Below are positions 32,855 to 41,348 of a stretch of 64,000 nucleotides of DNA, one piece after another. Source of the stretch: Mycolicibacterium neoaurum (GTDB lineage: Bacteria > Actinomycetota > Actinomycetes > Mycobacteriales > Mycobacteriaceae); assembly GCF_036946495.1 (NCBI RefSeq), contig NZ_JAQIIX010000002.1, positions 3,968,001 to 4,032,000 on the forward strand, given 5' to 3'. A program made the position numbers and the translations under genes. The notes under the pieces were generated by a model that did no database searches, had not been told where the DNA came from, and saw nothing but the letters and a program-made list of their open reading frames with translations. Numbering within the stretch: position 1 is the first letter of the stretch; the number at the start of each line of letters is the position of its first letter.

Positions 32855-34366
32855 TCAGGCGGCCGCCGCGTCGCCGGCGGGCGAGGGATCCGCGTGGGTG
32901 TCGGTCTTCGTATCCTCGGTTGTCACGATCGATGTCGTGATGCCCGAATCCTCGGTCTCGGCATCGTCGGGCCGCACCACCTCGACGGTGGGGGTTCGAT
33001 CTTCTTCCTCGTCACGCAGGTCCTGATCGCGCAGTTCCGCGCGTAGATCATCACCGGACCGGTCCTCTTCGCGCAGGCCCACGCTGCTCGGGTCTTCTTT
33101 GAGTAGGTCTTCGGTATCGCCGGACTCGTCGTTGGTCGTAGCGGTATCGAGCGAGTCTGACAGCGGCAGGACATCCGCGCCCTCGGTGTCGGGCGGCGCC
33201 GTCAGCCGGGTGCGCTGCTCGTCGGGCACGACGGCCGCCGGCGGTGCCGGTGCCGGGACGGGCTTCGGGCCGAAGGCGGCCTGGAATCCCTCGCCGATCG
33301 CGGCGGCGACATCCTGGACGAAGGTCACCGGATTGATCCTGGGGATCAAGCGGAACGGTGCGGGCACACCGTAACTGAGGGTGCGGTCATAACCGGTCTC
33401 GATGAGCACTCGCAGCAGCGGGGAGACGAAATCCACGATCGGCGTGATCAGAAACCCGGTGCCGGTGAAGGCGGCGAATTCGAGGAACGGCCGCACGATC
33501 GGCAGCGTGCGGGTCGGGACGGTGACGTAACGGGTGTCACCGTGCACGTCCCAGTTGTCCTCATCGGCCAGTTCGACGGCCAACTCTTCCGGGGTGTAGT
33601 CATCGGGCAGCTCGCCGACATCTTTCTGGTTGGGAGCCAGGTAGGTGCCGTGCACGTACCAGAAACCCGCGATGGCATTCAGCACGGCGAGGGCGTTGAC
33701 CGGGTAGATGGGGAAGTCGGAGACACCGTCGTACTGGAAGGCGATATCGGTGGCACAGATGTGGTCACAGGTGTCGGTGGGGGCGGGCAGCCCGAACGTG
33801 GCATCGAGGATCGGCACGTGCCCGAGGAAGGCCAGGCGCTCGAACAGGCCGCCGTTGGGGCGGTTGGTGTTGCCGATCATGACGAAGGACAGGTAGTTCT
33901 GGTCCTTGGGGAGTCCGGCCAGATTTCGCTTCTCCCGGCTGACGATGTTGCCGCCCTGGGAGTAACCCATCAGGATCACCGGGGTGTTCGGCGGATTCTG
34001 CGCCAGCGTGTCGACCAGCGTGCCGTTGAGCATGGACAGTCCGGCTCCGGTCGACACATCCCATTTGTCGCCGGTCAGGCCGCCCCATCCGGGCAGCGGG
34101 ATGGGCCAGAACTGCGCGGGGTAGTTGATGCCTTCCAGCGTGCAGTCGTTGTCCGCGGTACACGACGGGTTGAACGGCGCGATGTAGTAGTCCCTGGCGT
34201 TCTCCAGATATCCGTCGATTCCGTTGGCGTTGGGGGTGCCCGTGCCGGGGACGATGAGCGCGGTGGCGGCCAGTGCGGCGGCCAGTGTCAGCGTCGAGGC
34301 GACCGACACGGCGATCGCGAGGAGCACCGTCATCAGTGTTGTGGTGGCACGCCGTGCAATGCGCAT
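32855..34366 (-). CDS. Secreted PE-PPE-domain serine esterase
   Basis: A 503-residue exported protein. A signal peptide of about 40 residues (RIARRATTTLMTVLLAIAV then a second hydrophobic run) is followed by the PE-PPE alpha/beta-hydrolase domain. It starts with the family motif LIVPGTGTPN and has the nucleophile elbow MGYSQGGNI at about residue 135. The domain ends near residue 350. A hydrophobic stretch and a highly acidic, Asp/Glu-rich, Thr-rich tail of about 130 residues follow. The start at ATG 34366 has GGGGGA upstream. It lacks PE or PPE N-terminal modules. Related proteins are lipid or cutin-like esterases. The acidic tail may bind cations or keep the protein in the wall. Confidence 0.85.
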   Translation of the reverse strand: MRIARRATTTLMTVLLAIAVSVASTLTLAAALAATALIVPGTGTPNANGIDGYLENARDYYIAPFNPSCTADNDCTLEGINYPAQFWPIPLPGWGGLTGDKWDVSTGAGLSMLNGTLVDTLAQNPPNTPVILMGYSQGGNIVSREKRNLAGLPKDQNYLSFVMIGNTNRPNGGLFERLAFLGHVPILDATFGLPAPTDTCDHICATDIAFQYDGVSDFPIYPVNALAVLNAIAGFWYVHGTYLAPNQKDVGELPDDYTPEELAVELADEDNWDVHGDTRYVTVPTRTLPIVRPFLEFAAFTGTGFLITPIVDFVSPLLRVLIETGYDRTLSYGVPAPFRLIPRINPVTFVQDVAAAIGEGFQAAFGPKPVPAPAPPAAVVPDEQRTRLTAPPDTEGADVLPLSDSLDTATTNDESGDTEDLLKEDPSSVGLREEDRSGDDLRAELRDQDLRDEEEDRTPTVEVVRPDDAETEDSGITTSIVTTEDTKTDTHADPSPAGDAAAA

Positions 34367-34453
34367 CGGTTCCCCCTCGTCGTGGTCGTCGGCCGGCTCT
34401 TCGGATCGTTGCACTCGCGCGGGCTGACGGGGGCGTAAACCGCATATTGAAAA

Positions 34454-34468
34454 TAGAATCTCATTCTA
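34454..34468. promoter_or_regulatory. KstR-like palindrome upstream of the thiolase operon
   Basis: TAGAAT-CTC-ATTCTA is a perfect inverted repeat in an AT-rich pocket, 40 bases before the thiolase start. Its half-sites resemble those of KstR boxes (TAGAAC/GTTCTA) but the spacer is 3 instead of 2. The TetR gene at the end of the operon resembles KstR and is the natural candidate to bind here. Confidence 0.6.
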
Positions 34469-34508
34469 ATATCGTTCGGACGTACAGATTATGCGGAGGG
34501 AGTGTCCG

Positions 34509-35714
34509 TTGGGTTTGCGTGGTGAGGCGGCAATCGTCGGGATTCACGAGCTACCCGCGACGCGAAAGCCGACCGGGACCGCGGAATTCACGATCGAGCA
34601 GTGGGCGCGGTTGGCGGCTGCGGCGGTGGCCGATGCCGGCTTGTCGGTACACCAGGTCGACGGACTGGTGACATGCGGGGTCATGGAGTCCCAGCTGTTC
34701 GTGCCGTCCACGGTCGCCGAGTATCTGGGCATTGCGGTGAACTTCGCCGAGATCGTCGATCTCGGCGGAGCCTCGGGTGCGGCCATGGTGTGGCGCGCGG
34801 CGGCGGCCATCGAACTCGGGCTCTGCCAGGCGGTGCTGTGTGCCATCCCGGCCAACTACCTGACGCCGATGTCGGCCGAGCGTCCCTACGATCCCGGTGA
34901 CGCGCTGTTCTACGGAGCCTCCAGCTTCAGGTTCGGCTCGCCGCAGGCCGAGTTCGAGATCCCCTACGGCTACCTCGGCCAGAACGGCCCGTATGCCCAG
35001 GTCGCCCAGATGTATGCGGCCGCATACGGATACGACGAGACCGCGATGGCCAAGATCGTCGTCGACCAGCGGGTGAACGCCAACCACACACCCGGTGCGG
35101 TGTTCCGGGACAAACCGGTGACCATCGCCGACGTCCTGGACAGCCCGATCATCGCGTCCCCGCTGCACATGCTGGAGATCGTGATGCCCTGCATGGGGGG
35201 ATCAGCAGTGTTGGTCACCAATGCCGAACTGGCCCGCATGAGCCGGCACCGTCCGGTCTGGATCAAAGGATTCGCTGAACGGGTGCCCTACAAATCCCCG
35301 GTCTATGCCGCCGACCCACTCCAGACACCGATGGTGAAGGTCGCCGAATCCGCCTTCGGGATGGCCGGCCTGACCCCGGCGGAGATGGACATGGTGTCGA
35401 TATACGACTGCTACACCATCACTGCCCTGCTGACGTTGGAGGACGCGGGCTTCTGCGCCAAAGGAACAGGGATGCAGTTCGTCACCGACCACGACCTGAC
35501 CTTCCGCGGTGACTTCCCGATGAACACCGCGGGCGGTCAGCTCGGCTATGGCCAGCCCGGCAATGCCGGTGGCATGCACCATGTGTGCGATGCCACCCGA
35601 CAGCTCATGGGACGTGCCGGGGCAGCGCAGGTCGCCGACTGTCACCGTGCCTTCGTCTCCGGCAACGGCGGAGTGCTCAGCGAGCAAGAGGCTCTCGTCC
35701 TGGAGGGGGATTGA
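34509..35714 (+). CDS. Thiolase/SCP-x-type lipid-transfer acyltransferase
   Basis: A 401-residue thiolase-superfamily protein of the non-condensing or retro-aldol type found in sterol degradation (Ltp/SCP-x thiolase). It has the AIVGIHELP start, the core PSTVAEYLGI and the C-terminal GGQLGYGQPGNAGGMHHVCDATRQL motif with the His and the second Cys region. The usual N-terminal nucleophilic Cys motif of degradative thiolases is replaced by GGASGAAMV, which also occurs in Ltp2-type aldolases. A TTG at 34509 follows GGAGGG by 8 bases. An ATG 18 bases upstream is possible. The next gene overlaps its stop (ATGA). Function is inferred from family and context. Confidence 0.82.
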   Translation: MGLRGEAAIVGIHELPATRKPTGTAEFTIEQWARLAAAAVADAGLSVHQVDGLVTCGVMESQLFVPSTVAEYLGIAVNFAEIVDLGGASGAAMVWRAAAAIELGLCQAVLCAIPANYLTPMSAERPYDPGDALFYGASSFRFGSPQAEFEIPYGYLGQNGPYAQVAQMYAAAYGYDETAMAKIVVDQRVNANHTPGAVFRDKPVTIADVLDSPIIASPLHMLEIVMPCMGGSAVLVTNAELARMSRHRPVWIKGFAERVPYKSPVYAADPLQTPMVKVAESAFGMAGLTPAEMDMVSIYDCYTITALLTLEDAGFCAKGTGMQFVTDHDLTFRGDFPMNTAGGQLGYGQPGNAGGMHHVCDATRQLMGRAGAAQVADCHRAFVSGNGGVLSEQEALVLEGD

Positions 35715-36130
35715 TGACCGACCCGATGGTACGGCCGCTACCACTGCCCACGCCGACCTCGGCACCGTACTGGGACGGTCTGCGCCGGCACGAGGTGTGG
35801 GTCCAGTACTCACCGTCCTCGGATGCCTACGTGTTCTATCCGCGCATCCTGGCTCCCGGCACCCTGGCCGACGATCTGCAATGGCGCCAGATCTCGGGTG
35901 AGGCGACCCTGGTCAGCTTCGCCGTCGCTCAGCGTCCGGTCGCCCCGCAATTCGCCGATGCCGTTCCGCACCTGCTCGGTGTGGTGCAGTGGACCGAGGG
36001 GCCGCGGCTGGCCACCGAGATCGTCGGCGTAGATCCGGCTCGGCTGCGGATCGGTATGGCGATGACACCGGTCTTCACCGAACCCGACGGCGCAGATATC
36101 ACCCTCTTGCATTACACCGCGGCCGAATAG
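35714..36130 (+). CDS. OB-fold DUF35 protein lacking the zinc ribbon
   Basis: A 138-residue acyl-CoA-associated OB-fold protein (DUF35). Partners of Ltp-type thiolases usually have an N-terminal rubredoxin-like zinc ribbon with four cysteines. Here the corresponding stretch, HEVWVQYSPSSDAYVFYPRILAPG, has no cysteine at all, so zinc binding is not expected. The C-terminal part still shows the OB pattern (GEATLVSFAVAQRPV, then PHLLGVVQWTEGPRL). The start ATG overlaps the thiolase stop, so the two proteins are probably made in equal amounts and form a complex as Ltp2-ChsH2 does. Confidence 0.8.
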   Translation: MTDPMVRPLPLPTPTSAPYWDGLRRHEVWVQYSPSSDAYVFYPRILAPGTLADDLQWRQISGEATLVSFAVAQRPVAPQFADAVPHLLGVVQWTEGPRLATEIVGVDPARLRIGMAMTPVFTEPDGADITLLHYTAAE

Positions 36131-36138
36131 GGGGAGAC

Positions 36139-38352
36139 ATGGCGCTGGCACTCACCGACGAACAGGTACAGCTGACCGAGGCGATGGCGGGTTTCGCCCA
36201 CTGGCACGGTGGACTGGAACTGACGCGATCGCAGTTCGACGCCCTGGCGGCCGGGGAACGCCCGGCGTTCTGGGCGGCCCTGGTTGCCAACGGACTCAGC
36301 GGGGTTCAACTGCCCGAGCAGGGTGGGGGTTTCGTCGATGCCGCCTGTGTCGTCGACGCCGCGGGCTACGGGCTGCTGCCCGGACCGCTGCTCCCCACGA
36401 TGATCGCCGGTGCCGTTATCGCAGACCTGCCGGAACAACCGGCGGTGCGCGCCGCGCGCGAGGCCCTCGCCGCGGGTGGCCCGATGGCGGTGTTGCTGCC
36501 GAGCGACGGCGTCCTCCGCGCCGAACCCGACGGCGCCGGATGGCGGCTGACCGGCACCGCCGGACCACAACTCGGTATCGCGGCCGCCGAACACGTGATC
36601 GTTGCCGCCGATACCGATGCCGCGCAACGACTCTGGTTCCTGATCGGGGTCTCGGCTTCGGGTGTGTCGGTGCAGGCGGCCGCCCCGACCGACCTGACCC
36701 GCGATGTGGGCACCCTGTCGTGCACCGATGCTCGCGTCACCGCCGATGCCGTGCTGGACGGCGTCGACCCGGTGCGGGCGCGGTGCCATGCGATCGGCCT
36801 GATGGCCGCCGAGGCGGCGGGGATCGCACGCTGGTGTGTGGACAATGTGGTCGCCTATCTGAAGGTGCGTGAACAGTTCGGACGCCGCATCGGGGCGTTC
36901 CAGGCCCTGCAGCACAAGGCGGCCATGCTGTTCATCGACAGTGAACTTGCCGCGGCCGCCGCATGGGATGCGGCGCGTGGCGCCGAACAACCGACCGACC
37001 AGTACCAGACTGCGGCCGCGAGTGCGGCCATCGCGGCGATCGGCAAGCTGCCGGATCTGGTCGTCGATGCCCTGACGATGTTCGGGGCCATCGGGTACAC
37101 CTGGGAGCATGACCTGCACCTGTATTGGAAGCGGTCGATCAGCCTGGCCGCCGCCGCGGGCAGTGTTGCCGAGTGGGCCGAGCTGCTCGGGGAACCCAAC
37201 CGGCAGCCAAGGGATTTCGGTATCGAACTGGCCGGTGTGGAAGAGCGGTTCCGCGCCCAGATCGCCGCGCTGATCGATACCGCGGCGCAGCTCGACAATG
37301 AGGCGCCAGGCAGGCAGAACCCCGAGTATGCGGAGTTCTGGACCGGTCCGCGCCGCACAATGCTGGCCGATGCCGGACTCGTCGCGCCGTATCTGCCCGC
37401 GCCCTGGGGGCTGGACGCGACACCGGCCCAACAGCTCGTCATCAACGAGGAATTCGACCGGCGGCCGGCCCTTGCCCGGCCATCACTGGGAATCGCGCAG
37501 TGGATTCTGCCGACTGTCATCGCCGAAGGCACCGACGCTCAACGGGAGCGCTTCGCGGTACCGACGCTGCGCGGTGAGATCGGGTGGTGCCAGCTGTTCT
37601 CCGAACCTGGTGCCGGCTCGGATCTGGCGGCCCTGACGACCAGGGCCACCAAGGTCGAGGGTGGCTGGCGGATCGACGGGCAGAAGGTGTGGACCTCCTC
37701 GGCGCAGCGCGCCGACTGGGGTGCGCTGCTGGCCAGGACCGACCCCGAGGCTGCCAAACATCGGGGCATCGGCTACTTCCTGGTCGATATGACCACCCCG
37801 GGCATCACCATCCGGCCGTTGCGAACCGCCAGCGGGGACGAGCATTTCAACGAGGTGTTCTTCGACGATGTCTTCGTGCCCGACGACATGCTGGTCGGCG
37901 AGCCGACCGCCGGATGGTCACATGCGCTGGCCACGATGGCCAACGAACGGGTGGCCATCGGCGCCTACGCCAAACAGGACAAGGAACGCGAGCTGCGGGC
38001 CCTGGCCCGCAGTGCCGGGCCCGGGGGAGTCGCGGTCCGCCAGGCGTTGGGCAGGGTGCGGGCCGCCACCAATGCCATCGGCGCGCTGGCGGTGCGAGAC
38101 ACCCTGCGCAGGCTCGCCGGACACGGGCCCGGCCCGGCGTCCAGCGTCGGCAAGGTCGGCACCGCACTGCTGGTGCGCCAAGTGACCGCCGACGCATTGG
38201 CCTTCAGCGGTCGTGCCGCCATGGTGGGTGGCGCCGACCATCCCGCAGTAGCCGACACGTTGATGATGCCTGCGGAGGTCATCGGCGGTGGCACCGTCGA
38301 GATCCAGCTCAATATCATCGCCACCATGATCCTCGGGCTACCGCGCGCATGA
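36139..38352 (+). CDS. Fused double-domain acyl-CoA dehydrogenase (FadE34-like)
   Basis: A 737-residue protein with two acyl-CoA dehydrogenase modules in one chain, at about residues 1-345 and 365-737. The N-terminal half has FGRRIGAFQALQHKAA near its end. The C-terminal half has the FAD/substrate segment CQLFSEPGAGSDLA, KVWTSSAQRADW and the end GGGTVEIQLNIIATMILGLPR. Such fusions are known for steroid-side-chain enzymes in mycobacteria (FadE34/ChsE3), where two half-active modules replace a heterotetramer. ATG 36139 has GGGGGAG upstream. The following TetR start overlaps its stop, so it lies in a four-gene operon. The precise substrate is inferred, probably a steroid or branched acyl-CoA. 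Confidence 0.83.
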   Translation: MALALTDEQVQLTEAMAGFAHWHGGLELTRSQFDALAAGERPAFWAALVANGLSGVQLPEQGGGFVDAACVVDAAGYGLLPGPLLPTMIAGAVIADLPEQPAVRAAREALAAGGPMAVLLPSDGVLRAEPDGAGWRLTGTAGPQLGIAAAEHVIVAADTDAAQRLWFLIGVSASGVSVQAAAPTDLTRDVGTLSCTDARVTADAVLDGVDPVRARCHAIGLMAAEAAGIARWCVDNVVAYLKVREQFGRRIGAFQALQHKAAMLFIDSELAAAAAWDAARGAEQPTDQYQTAAASAAIAAIGKLPDLVVDALTMFGAIGYTWEHDLHLYWKRSISLAAAAGSVAEWAELLGEPNRQPRDFGIELAGVEERFRAQIAALIDTAAQLDNEAPGRQNPEYAEFWTGPRRTMLADAGLVAPYLPAPWGLDATPAQQLVINEEFDRRPALARPSLGIAQWILPTVIAEGTDAQRERFAVPTLRGEIGWCQLFSEPGAGSDLAALTTRATKVEGGWRIDGQKVWTSSAQRADWGALLARTDPEAAKHRGIGYFLVDMTTPGITIRPLRTASGDEHFNEVFFDDVFVPDDMLVGEPTAGWSHALATMANERVAIGAYAKQDKERELRALARSAGPGGVAVRQALGRVRAATNAIGALAVRDTLRRLAGHGPGPASSVGKVGTALLVRQVTADALAFSGRAAMVGGADHPAVADTLMMPAEVIGGGTVEIQLNIIATMILGLPRA

Positions 38353-38960
38353 CCACCGCCGACACCGAGCTGCCCGACTACAAGCGGGCCCGCCGGGCCC
38401 AGATCGTCGGTGCGGCACTGGATCTGCTGAAGTCACAGGACTATGAGCACATCCAGATGCGTGATGTCGCCGATCACGCCCGGGTCGCGCTGGGCACCCT
38501 GTACCGATACTTCAGCTCCAAGGAACACGTCTACGCCGCGGTCCTGATGCAGTGGGCGCAACCGGTTTTCGCCGCAGCGGAAGCGGATCTGCCTGCCACC
38601 GAACAGCAGGTCCGCGAGAAGATGCGCGGCATCATCACCAGCTTCGAACGCCGGCCGGCGTTCTTCAAGGTCTGCATGCTGCTGCAGAACACCACCGACG
38701 CCAACGCCCGCGACCTGATGGATCGATTCGCCACCGTCGCCCAGCGCACCCTGGCCACGGACTTCGCGTCGATGGGAGAACAGGAATCGGCCGACACCGC
38801 GATCATGGCCTGGGGCATCATCTCGACCATGCTGTCCGCGTCCATCCTGCGCGACCTGCCGATGGCAGACACCTACCGCGTTGTCGACGCGTTCGTTGAT
38901 CTGATCGGTCCGCGGCTGTCCAGCGGGGCGAGCGAAGCGACGGGGGCAGGCCGGGACTGA
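38349..38960 (+). CDS. TetR-family regulator (KstR-like)
   Basis: A 203-residue TetR repressor. The HTH reads IQMRDVADHARVALGTLYRYFSSKEHVY, quoted for identity, which is close to KstR (AVGTLYRYFPSKVH). The ligand domain is all-helical. The start ATG overlaps the upstream acyl-CoA dehydrogenase stop (ATGA). It is the terminal gene of the thiolase operon and probably controls it through the palindrome at 34454-34468, with an acyl-CoA as inducer. That link is inference. The last 88 bases overlap the convergent molybdopterin oxidoreductase gene. Confidence 0.84.
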   Translation: MTTADTELPDYKRARRAQIVGAALDLLKSQDYEHIQMRDVADHARVALGTLYRYFSSKEHVYAAVLMQWAQPVFAAAEADLPATEQQVREKMRGIITSFERRPAFFKVCMLLQNTTDANARDLMDRFATVAQRTLATDFASMGEQESADTAIMAWGIISTMLSASILRDLPMADTYRVVDAFVDLIGPRLSSGASEATGAGRD

Positions 38961-41233
38961 CGAAGCACCGGCGGCTCGTGCGCACGGACCGGGGGGAGCG
39001 GCTGCCCGTACCGTTGTACCTCGACGAGTACATGGGCGCCGGTGCACCCCTGCGCCAGCGACGAGGTGCCCACATCCTCGGTGAGCACATTCGGATTGCC
39101 GTGCACGCACAGTGAATCCGGGTCGGTGGGATCCAACGGGTCATACCAGGCACCGGTGGCGAGCTGGACCACCTTCGGGCGGATATCGGCATCGATGACC
39201 ACCCCGGCCAGGCAGGCGCCACGATCGTTGAACACCCGCACCACATCGCCGTCGGCGAGCCCCCGCTCGGCCGCATCGGTCGGGTGGATCCGGATCGGTT
39301 CGCGGTCGGCCACTTTCGAGCCGCGGCTGACCGCGCCGATATCGAGCTGACTGTGCAATCGACTGCTCGGCTGGTTGGCCAGCAGATGCAACGGGTAATC
39401 GGCCGCACGCCGACCGCCCAGCCACTCGGTCGGCTCGAACCAGGCCGGGTGTCCGACGCAATCGGCGTAGCCGAACCCGTCGATATCCGCCGAGAAGATC
39501 TCGATGCGCCCACTGGGCGTGTGCAGCGGATGTGTCCGCGGATCGGCGCGGTAGTCGGCCAGCAGGGTCAGCCCGGACTCGGTGGGCAACCTGAGCTGAC
39601 CGTCAGACCAGAACTGGTCGAAGGTGGGCACCGCGAAATCCAGTCCAGCCGACCATGTCTCATACATGTGCCGCAGCCACTGCCGCACGGTCCTACCCTC
39701 GGTGAACTGCTCGCCGACCCCGAGCCGCTCGGCCAATTCGGCGAAGGTCGTGTAGTCGTCCCGCGACTGCGCGTAGGGCTCGGCGAGTGCGGGCATCGCG
39801 ACCAGCAGCGGGTCGTTCTTGGATCCGGAGTAGTCGTCACGTTCGTAGGCGGTGGTGGAGGGCACGACGATATCGGCGTGCTTGGCCATCGCCGTCCAGT
39901 ACGGGTCGTGGACGACGACGGTGTCCGGCTTGGCGAGCGCGCGCCGCAACCGGCCGATGTTCTGGTGATGGTGGAACGGATTGCCGCCGGCCCAGTACAC
40001 CAGCCGGATATCGGGATAGTTGAGCCGACGGCCGTTGTAGTCGAAGGGTTCACCCGGGTGCAGCAGCATATCGCTGACCGCCGCCACCGGAATGAAGGTG
40101 TGCACCCGGTTCGCGCCCTGCGGCAGCACCGGCAGCGGCTGGCGCAGCGGCGGCAGGCCCGGTTCGTTCATCGAACCGTACCCGTGTCCGAAACCCGCTC
40201 CGGGCACACCGATCTGGCCCAGCATGGCCGCCAATGTCAGACCCATCCAGGGTGCCTGTTCGCCGTGTCGGATGCGTTGCAGTGACCAGCTGACGGTGAC
40301 CAGTGTGCGTCCGGCGGCCATCCGGTGCGCCAACGCGGTGATATCGGCGGCGGACAGTCCGCTGATCTCGGCCGCCCACGCCGGCGTCTTGGGCACCCCG
40401 CCGTCGGTCCCCAAGAGATAGCGCTCGAACCGGTCGTAGCCGGTGCAGTACCCCTCGAGGAATTCGCGGTCGGCCAGCCCCTCGGTGGCCAGCACATGCG
40501 CCAACCCCAACATGATCGCCACATCGGTTCCCGGCACGGGCGCGTGCCATTCGCATTCGCCCTCCACGTCATCGCGCAGCGGCGAGAACGACACGATACG
40601 GCCGCCACGATCGCGTAACCGGCGCAGTGCGTCGCGGGCCGGATGCGCCGACGTGCCACCGTGATTGATGCCGGTGTTCTTCAGTGCCAGCCCGCCGAAG
40701 GCCACCAGCAGATCCGTGTGCTCGACGATGACATCCCAGGACGTCGAACGTTTGAACAGGTCGTCATGGGTGCCCACGACGCGGGGCATGATCACCCCGG
40801 TGGCGCCCAGGCTGTACGAGTGCCGCGAGGAGGTGTATCCGCCGAGCAATTTGAGGAACCGATGCACCTGGCTCTGGGCGTGATGAAAGCGCCCCGCGCT
40901 GGCCCATCCATACGAACCGCCGTAGATGGCCTCGTTGCCGTGGGCGTCGATGACCCGTCGCAGTTCATCGGCCAGCAGTTCGGTGAGTTCTGGCCAACTG
41001 ACCGCGATGAATTCGTCGGCACCGCGCCGTTCGCTGGGCCCGGGTCCGTCGCGCAGCCAGCCTGCCCGCACCGCCGGTCCCGTGATGCGGGAACGATGTC
41101 GCAGCGAGCCCGGAAGATTCCCCAGCAGGGGAGAAGGATCGGCGTCACCGAGGGCGGGCGTCACCGCCGTGATTTCGCCATCGACCACATCGGCGGAGAA
41201 ATGGCCCCAGTGGGCGAGGCTGCTGCGTGGCAC
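38873..41233 (-). CDS. bisC: Molybdopterin-dependent oxidoreductase, BisC/TorA-like
   Basis: A 786-residue enzyme of the DMSO-reductase family, resembling biotin sulfoxide reductase BisC (Rv1442). The N-terminal HWGHFSADVVDGEI start and the region around GGYTSSRHSYSLGATGVI, which provides the serine ligand to molybdenum, are recognisable. The MGD-binding segments GGNPFHHHQN and VNDRGA-like strings come later. No iron-sulfur motif or Tat signal is visible, so it acts in the cytosol. The start GTG 41233 lacks a clear ribosome site, and an upstream in-frame ATG at 41293 would run into the fadE operator region. The last 30 residues are antisense to the TetR gene and may be dispensable. Confidence 0.85.
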   Translation of the reverse strand: MPRSSLAHWGHFSADVVDGEITAVTPALGDADPSPLLGNLPGSLRHRSRITGPAVRAGWLRDGPGPSERRGADEFIAVSWPELTELLADELRRVIDAHGNEAIYGGSYGWASAGRFHHAQSQVHRFLKLLGGYTSSRHSYSLGATGVIMPRVVGTHDDLFKRSTSWDVIVEHTDLLVAFGGLALKNTGINHGGTSAHPARDALRRLRDRGGRIVSFSPLRDDVEGECEWHAPVPGTDVAIMLGLAHVLATEGLADREFLEGYCTGYDRFERYLLGTDGGVPKTPAWAAEISGLSAADITALAHRMAAGRTLVTVSWSLQRIRHGEQAPWMGLTLAAMLGQIGVPGAGFGHGYGSMNEPGLPPLRQPLPVLPQGANRVHTFIPVAAVSDMLLHPGEPFDYNGRRLNYPDIRLVYWAGGNPFHHHQNIGRLRRALAKPDTVVVHDPYWTAMAKHADIVVPSTTAYERDDYSGSKNDPLLVAMPALAEPYAQSRDDYTTFAELAERLGVGEQFTEGRTVRQWLRHMYETWSAGLDFAVPTFDQFWSDGQLRLPTESGLTLLADYRADPRTHPLHTPSGRIEIFSADIDGFGYADCVGHPAWFEPTEWLGGRRAADYPLHLLANQPSSRLHSQLDIGAVSRGSKVADREPIRIHPTDAAERGLADGDVVRVFNDRGACLAGVVIDADIRPKVVQLATGAWYDPLDPTDPDSLCVHGNPNVLTEDVGTSSLAQGCTGAHVLVEVQRYGQPLPPVRAHEPPVLRQSRPAPVASLAPLDSRGPIRSTNASTTR

Positions 41234-41260
41234 CGGGCCATCGTAGGGCGATCGACACCA

Positions 41261-41314
41261 CGTTCGACCGACCAGCGACGTTCGACCAACCACCCGGTTG
41301 GTATATGTTGGTCG
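41261..41314. promoter_or_regulatory. Repeat-rich operator region between bisC and fadE
   Basis: A direct repeat CGTTCGACCGACCA (41261-41274) and CGTTCGACCAACCA (41279-41292) runs into an inverted repeat ACCAACC-ACCC-GGTTGGT (41285-41302). A longer-range pair CGACCAAC/GTTGGTCG (41283-41290 with 41307-41314) follows. At least four related half-sites thus lie in 54 bases, between the bisC start at 41233 and the fadE start at 41349. This looks like a TetR-type multi-site operator. Confidence 0.6.
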
Positions 41315-41348
41315 TCACCCAACCGATAACCAGTACCGGAGGTCACAG

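Noticed and set aside
32855..34366. True PE or PPE family member
   Set aside because: It has the PE-PPE esterase domain but no N-terminal PE or PPE module; it has an ordinary signal peptide.
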